From the NCBI GenBank assembly GCA_028681035.1, contig JAQUJJ010000167.1, positions 1-6,953 of the forward strand: a stretch of 6,953 bases of DNA, in the 5' to 3' direction. The notes under the pieces are model-generated. The model was not told the DNA's origin, ran no database searches, and saw only the letters and a list, made by a program, of their open reading frames with translations. The position numbers were made by a program, and so were the translations under genes. This DNA comes from Candidatus Cloacimonadota bacterium. GTDB taxonomy: Bacteria > Cloacimonadota > Cloacimonadia > Cloacimonadales > Cloacimonadaceae. Every line of letters begins with the position of its first letter. The stretch's first letter is position 1. Below are positions 6,691 to 6,953 of this stretch, one piece after another.

Positions 6691-6715
6691 AAGAGCAGGG
6701 GCGAGCTCTTTTTTT
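6691..6715 (+). terminator. Rho-independent terminator
   Basis: AAGAGC (6691-6696) and GCTCTT (6705-6710) form a 6-bp stem with an 8-base loop, and the 3' arm runs into seven T residues (6709-6715). The T run is on the plus-strand side only, so it terminates plus-strand transcripts. It probably ended the original Nmad3 transcript and now also serves the transposase. Confidence 0.6.
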
Positions 6716-6722
6716 GAGCTTA

Positions 6723-6762
6723 CTCGTCTGTTTTCAAGGCCGTTGGCCTTGTTTGACGCGAG
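6723..6762. other. Stable hairpin downstream of the terminator
   Basis: CAAGGCC (6735-6741) and GGCCTTG (6745-6751) form a perfect 7-bp stem with a GTT loop. An outer pairing of CTCGTC (6723-6728) with GAC and GAG around a 2-base bulge (6755-6762) extends it across an A+T-rich internal loop. There is no long T run after it, so it is not a classical terminator. It could be a backup terminator, a structured leader or a protein-binding palindrome. Confidence 0.45.
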
Positions 6763-6911
6763 ACGCATCAAATCCTATACTGGCCGGATGAATACAGCGT
6801 TTCGGGGGTAAAAATGGCTTCTAAGAGGAGGGGTTTGGCGCTGATGCAGAGAAATAGATTGACTGTTTTGTTCAAATAAAGAGTCTTGTACCAAACAGGT
6901 AAAGTACTGTG

Positions 6912-6943
6912 TGCTATGCTAAAGTTTGAGAGAATATCAGGAG
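6912..6943 (+). promoter_or_regulatory. Extended -10-like box and ribosome-binding site of the downstream gene
   Basis: TGCTATGCT (6912-6920) has the TGn extension and four of six -10 consensus positions; no good -35 is seen at normal spacing. AGGAG (6939-6943) lies five bases before the ATG at 6949. The ribosome-binding site is convincing; the promoter is tentative. Confidence 0.45.
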
Positions 6944-6948
6944 AAAAT

Positions 6949-6953
6949 ATGCG
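6949..6953 (+). CDS. Start of a downstream gene (partial, product unknown)
   Basis: An ATG at 6949-6951 follows an AGGAG Shine-Dalgarno at ideal spacing, at the last bases of the window. Only the start codon and two bases of the second codon are visible, so nothing can be said about the product. It is separated from Nmad3 by a terminator and is probably its own transcription unit. Confidence 0.5.

Larger units (their letters stand above)
6604..6948. other. Intergenic region downstream of the IS and Nmad3 remnant
   Basis: These 345 bases hold no convincing gene. In order they contain the rest of the ACGGATT repeat, a rho-independent terminator (6691-6715), a strong hairpin (6723-6762), and a region leading to the start of the next gene. 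A 21-codon frame with a G-rich upstream stretch (6814-6879) is present but unsupported. An extended -10-like TGCTATGCT (6912-6920) lies about 30 bases before the next start codon. Confidence 0.6.

Noticed and set aside
6814..6879. 21-codon open frame (MASKRRGLALMQ...) with a G-rich stretch five bases upstream
   Set aside because: Too short to judge, the upstream GGGGG is a poor Shine-Dalgarno, and nothing in it is recognisable; chance is the simplest explanation.

Overview
The window looks like a bacterial accessory (defence or DNA-modification) island of moderate G+C content that has been hit by an insertion sequence. Purine-rich Shine-Dalgarno sites (AGGAG and variants), a TTG start codon and E. 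coli-like -35/-10 boxes are all bacterial. The organism cannot be named from the sequence alone; an uncultured anaerobe is only a guess. There is no rRNA, tRNA or housekeeping gene in the window.

Layout. The left half is on the minus strand. A 1040-residue single-chain restriction-modification enzyme (TTG start at 3538, stop at 416) carries an N-terminal PD-(D/E)xK nuclease, a gamma-class adenine methyltransferase and a type ISP-like C-terminal specificity region. It is followed 51 bp downstream by a second minus-strand gene (start at 364) that runs off the left edge and that I do not recognise. A 388-bp divergent intergenic region (3539-3926) holds a cluster of 27-nt repeats in exact 27-nt register and probably the promoters for both directions.

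On the plus strand, an Nmad3-family gene (nucleotide modification associated domain 3) starts at 3927. Its 3' end is interrupted by a complete 1709-bp IS1182-like element (4847-6555) with imperfect 13-bp terminal inverted repeats and an 8-bp target duplication (TCTTCAGA at 4839-4846 and 6556-6563). The last 21 codons of the present Nmad3 reading frame are encoded by the IS. Removing the IS and one duplication copy restores an in-frame ending at 6601-6603, giving a 319-residue ancestral protein. The IS carries one DDE transposase, with a consensus TTGACA/TATAAT promoter lying inside the chimeric tail of Nmad3.

The right end (6604-6948) has a 9-nt-period ACGGATT repeat, a rho-independent terminator, a second strong hairpin, and the promoter/RBS region of a gene that starts at 6949 and leaves the window after two bases of its second codon.

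How it may work together. The restriction-modification enzyme would cleave DNA lacking its adenine mark. The neighbouring Nmad3 protein belongs to a family predicted to take part in base modification. The pairing suggests a modification/restriction locus, but the link is inferred from position only. A sharp drop in G+C inside the restriction enzyme gene, coinciding with its specificity region, suggests the recognition module has been exchanged by recombination.
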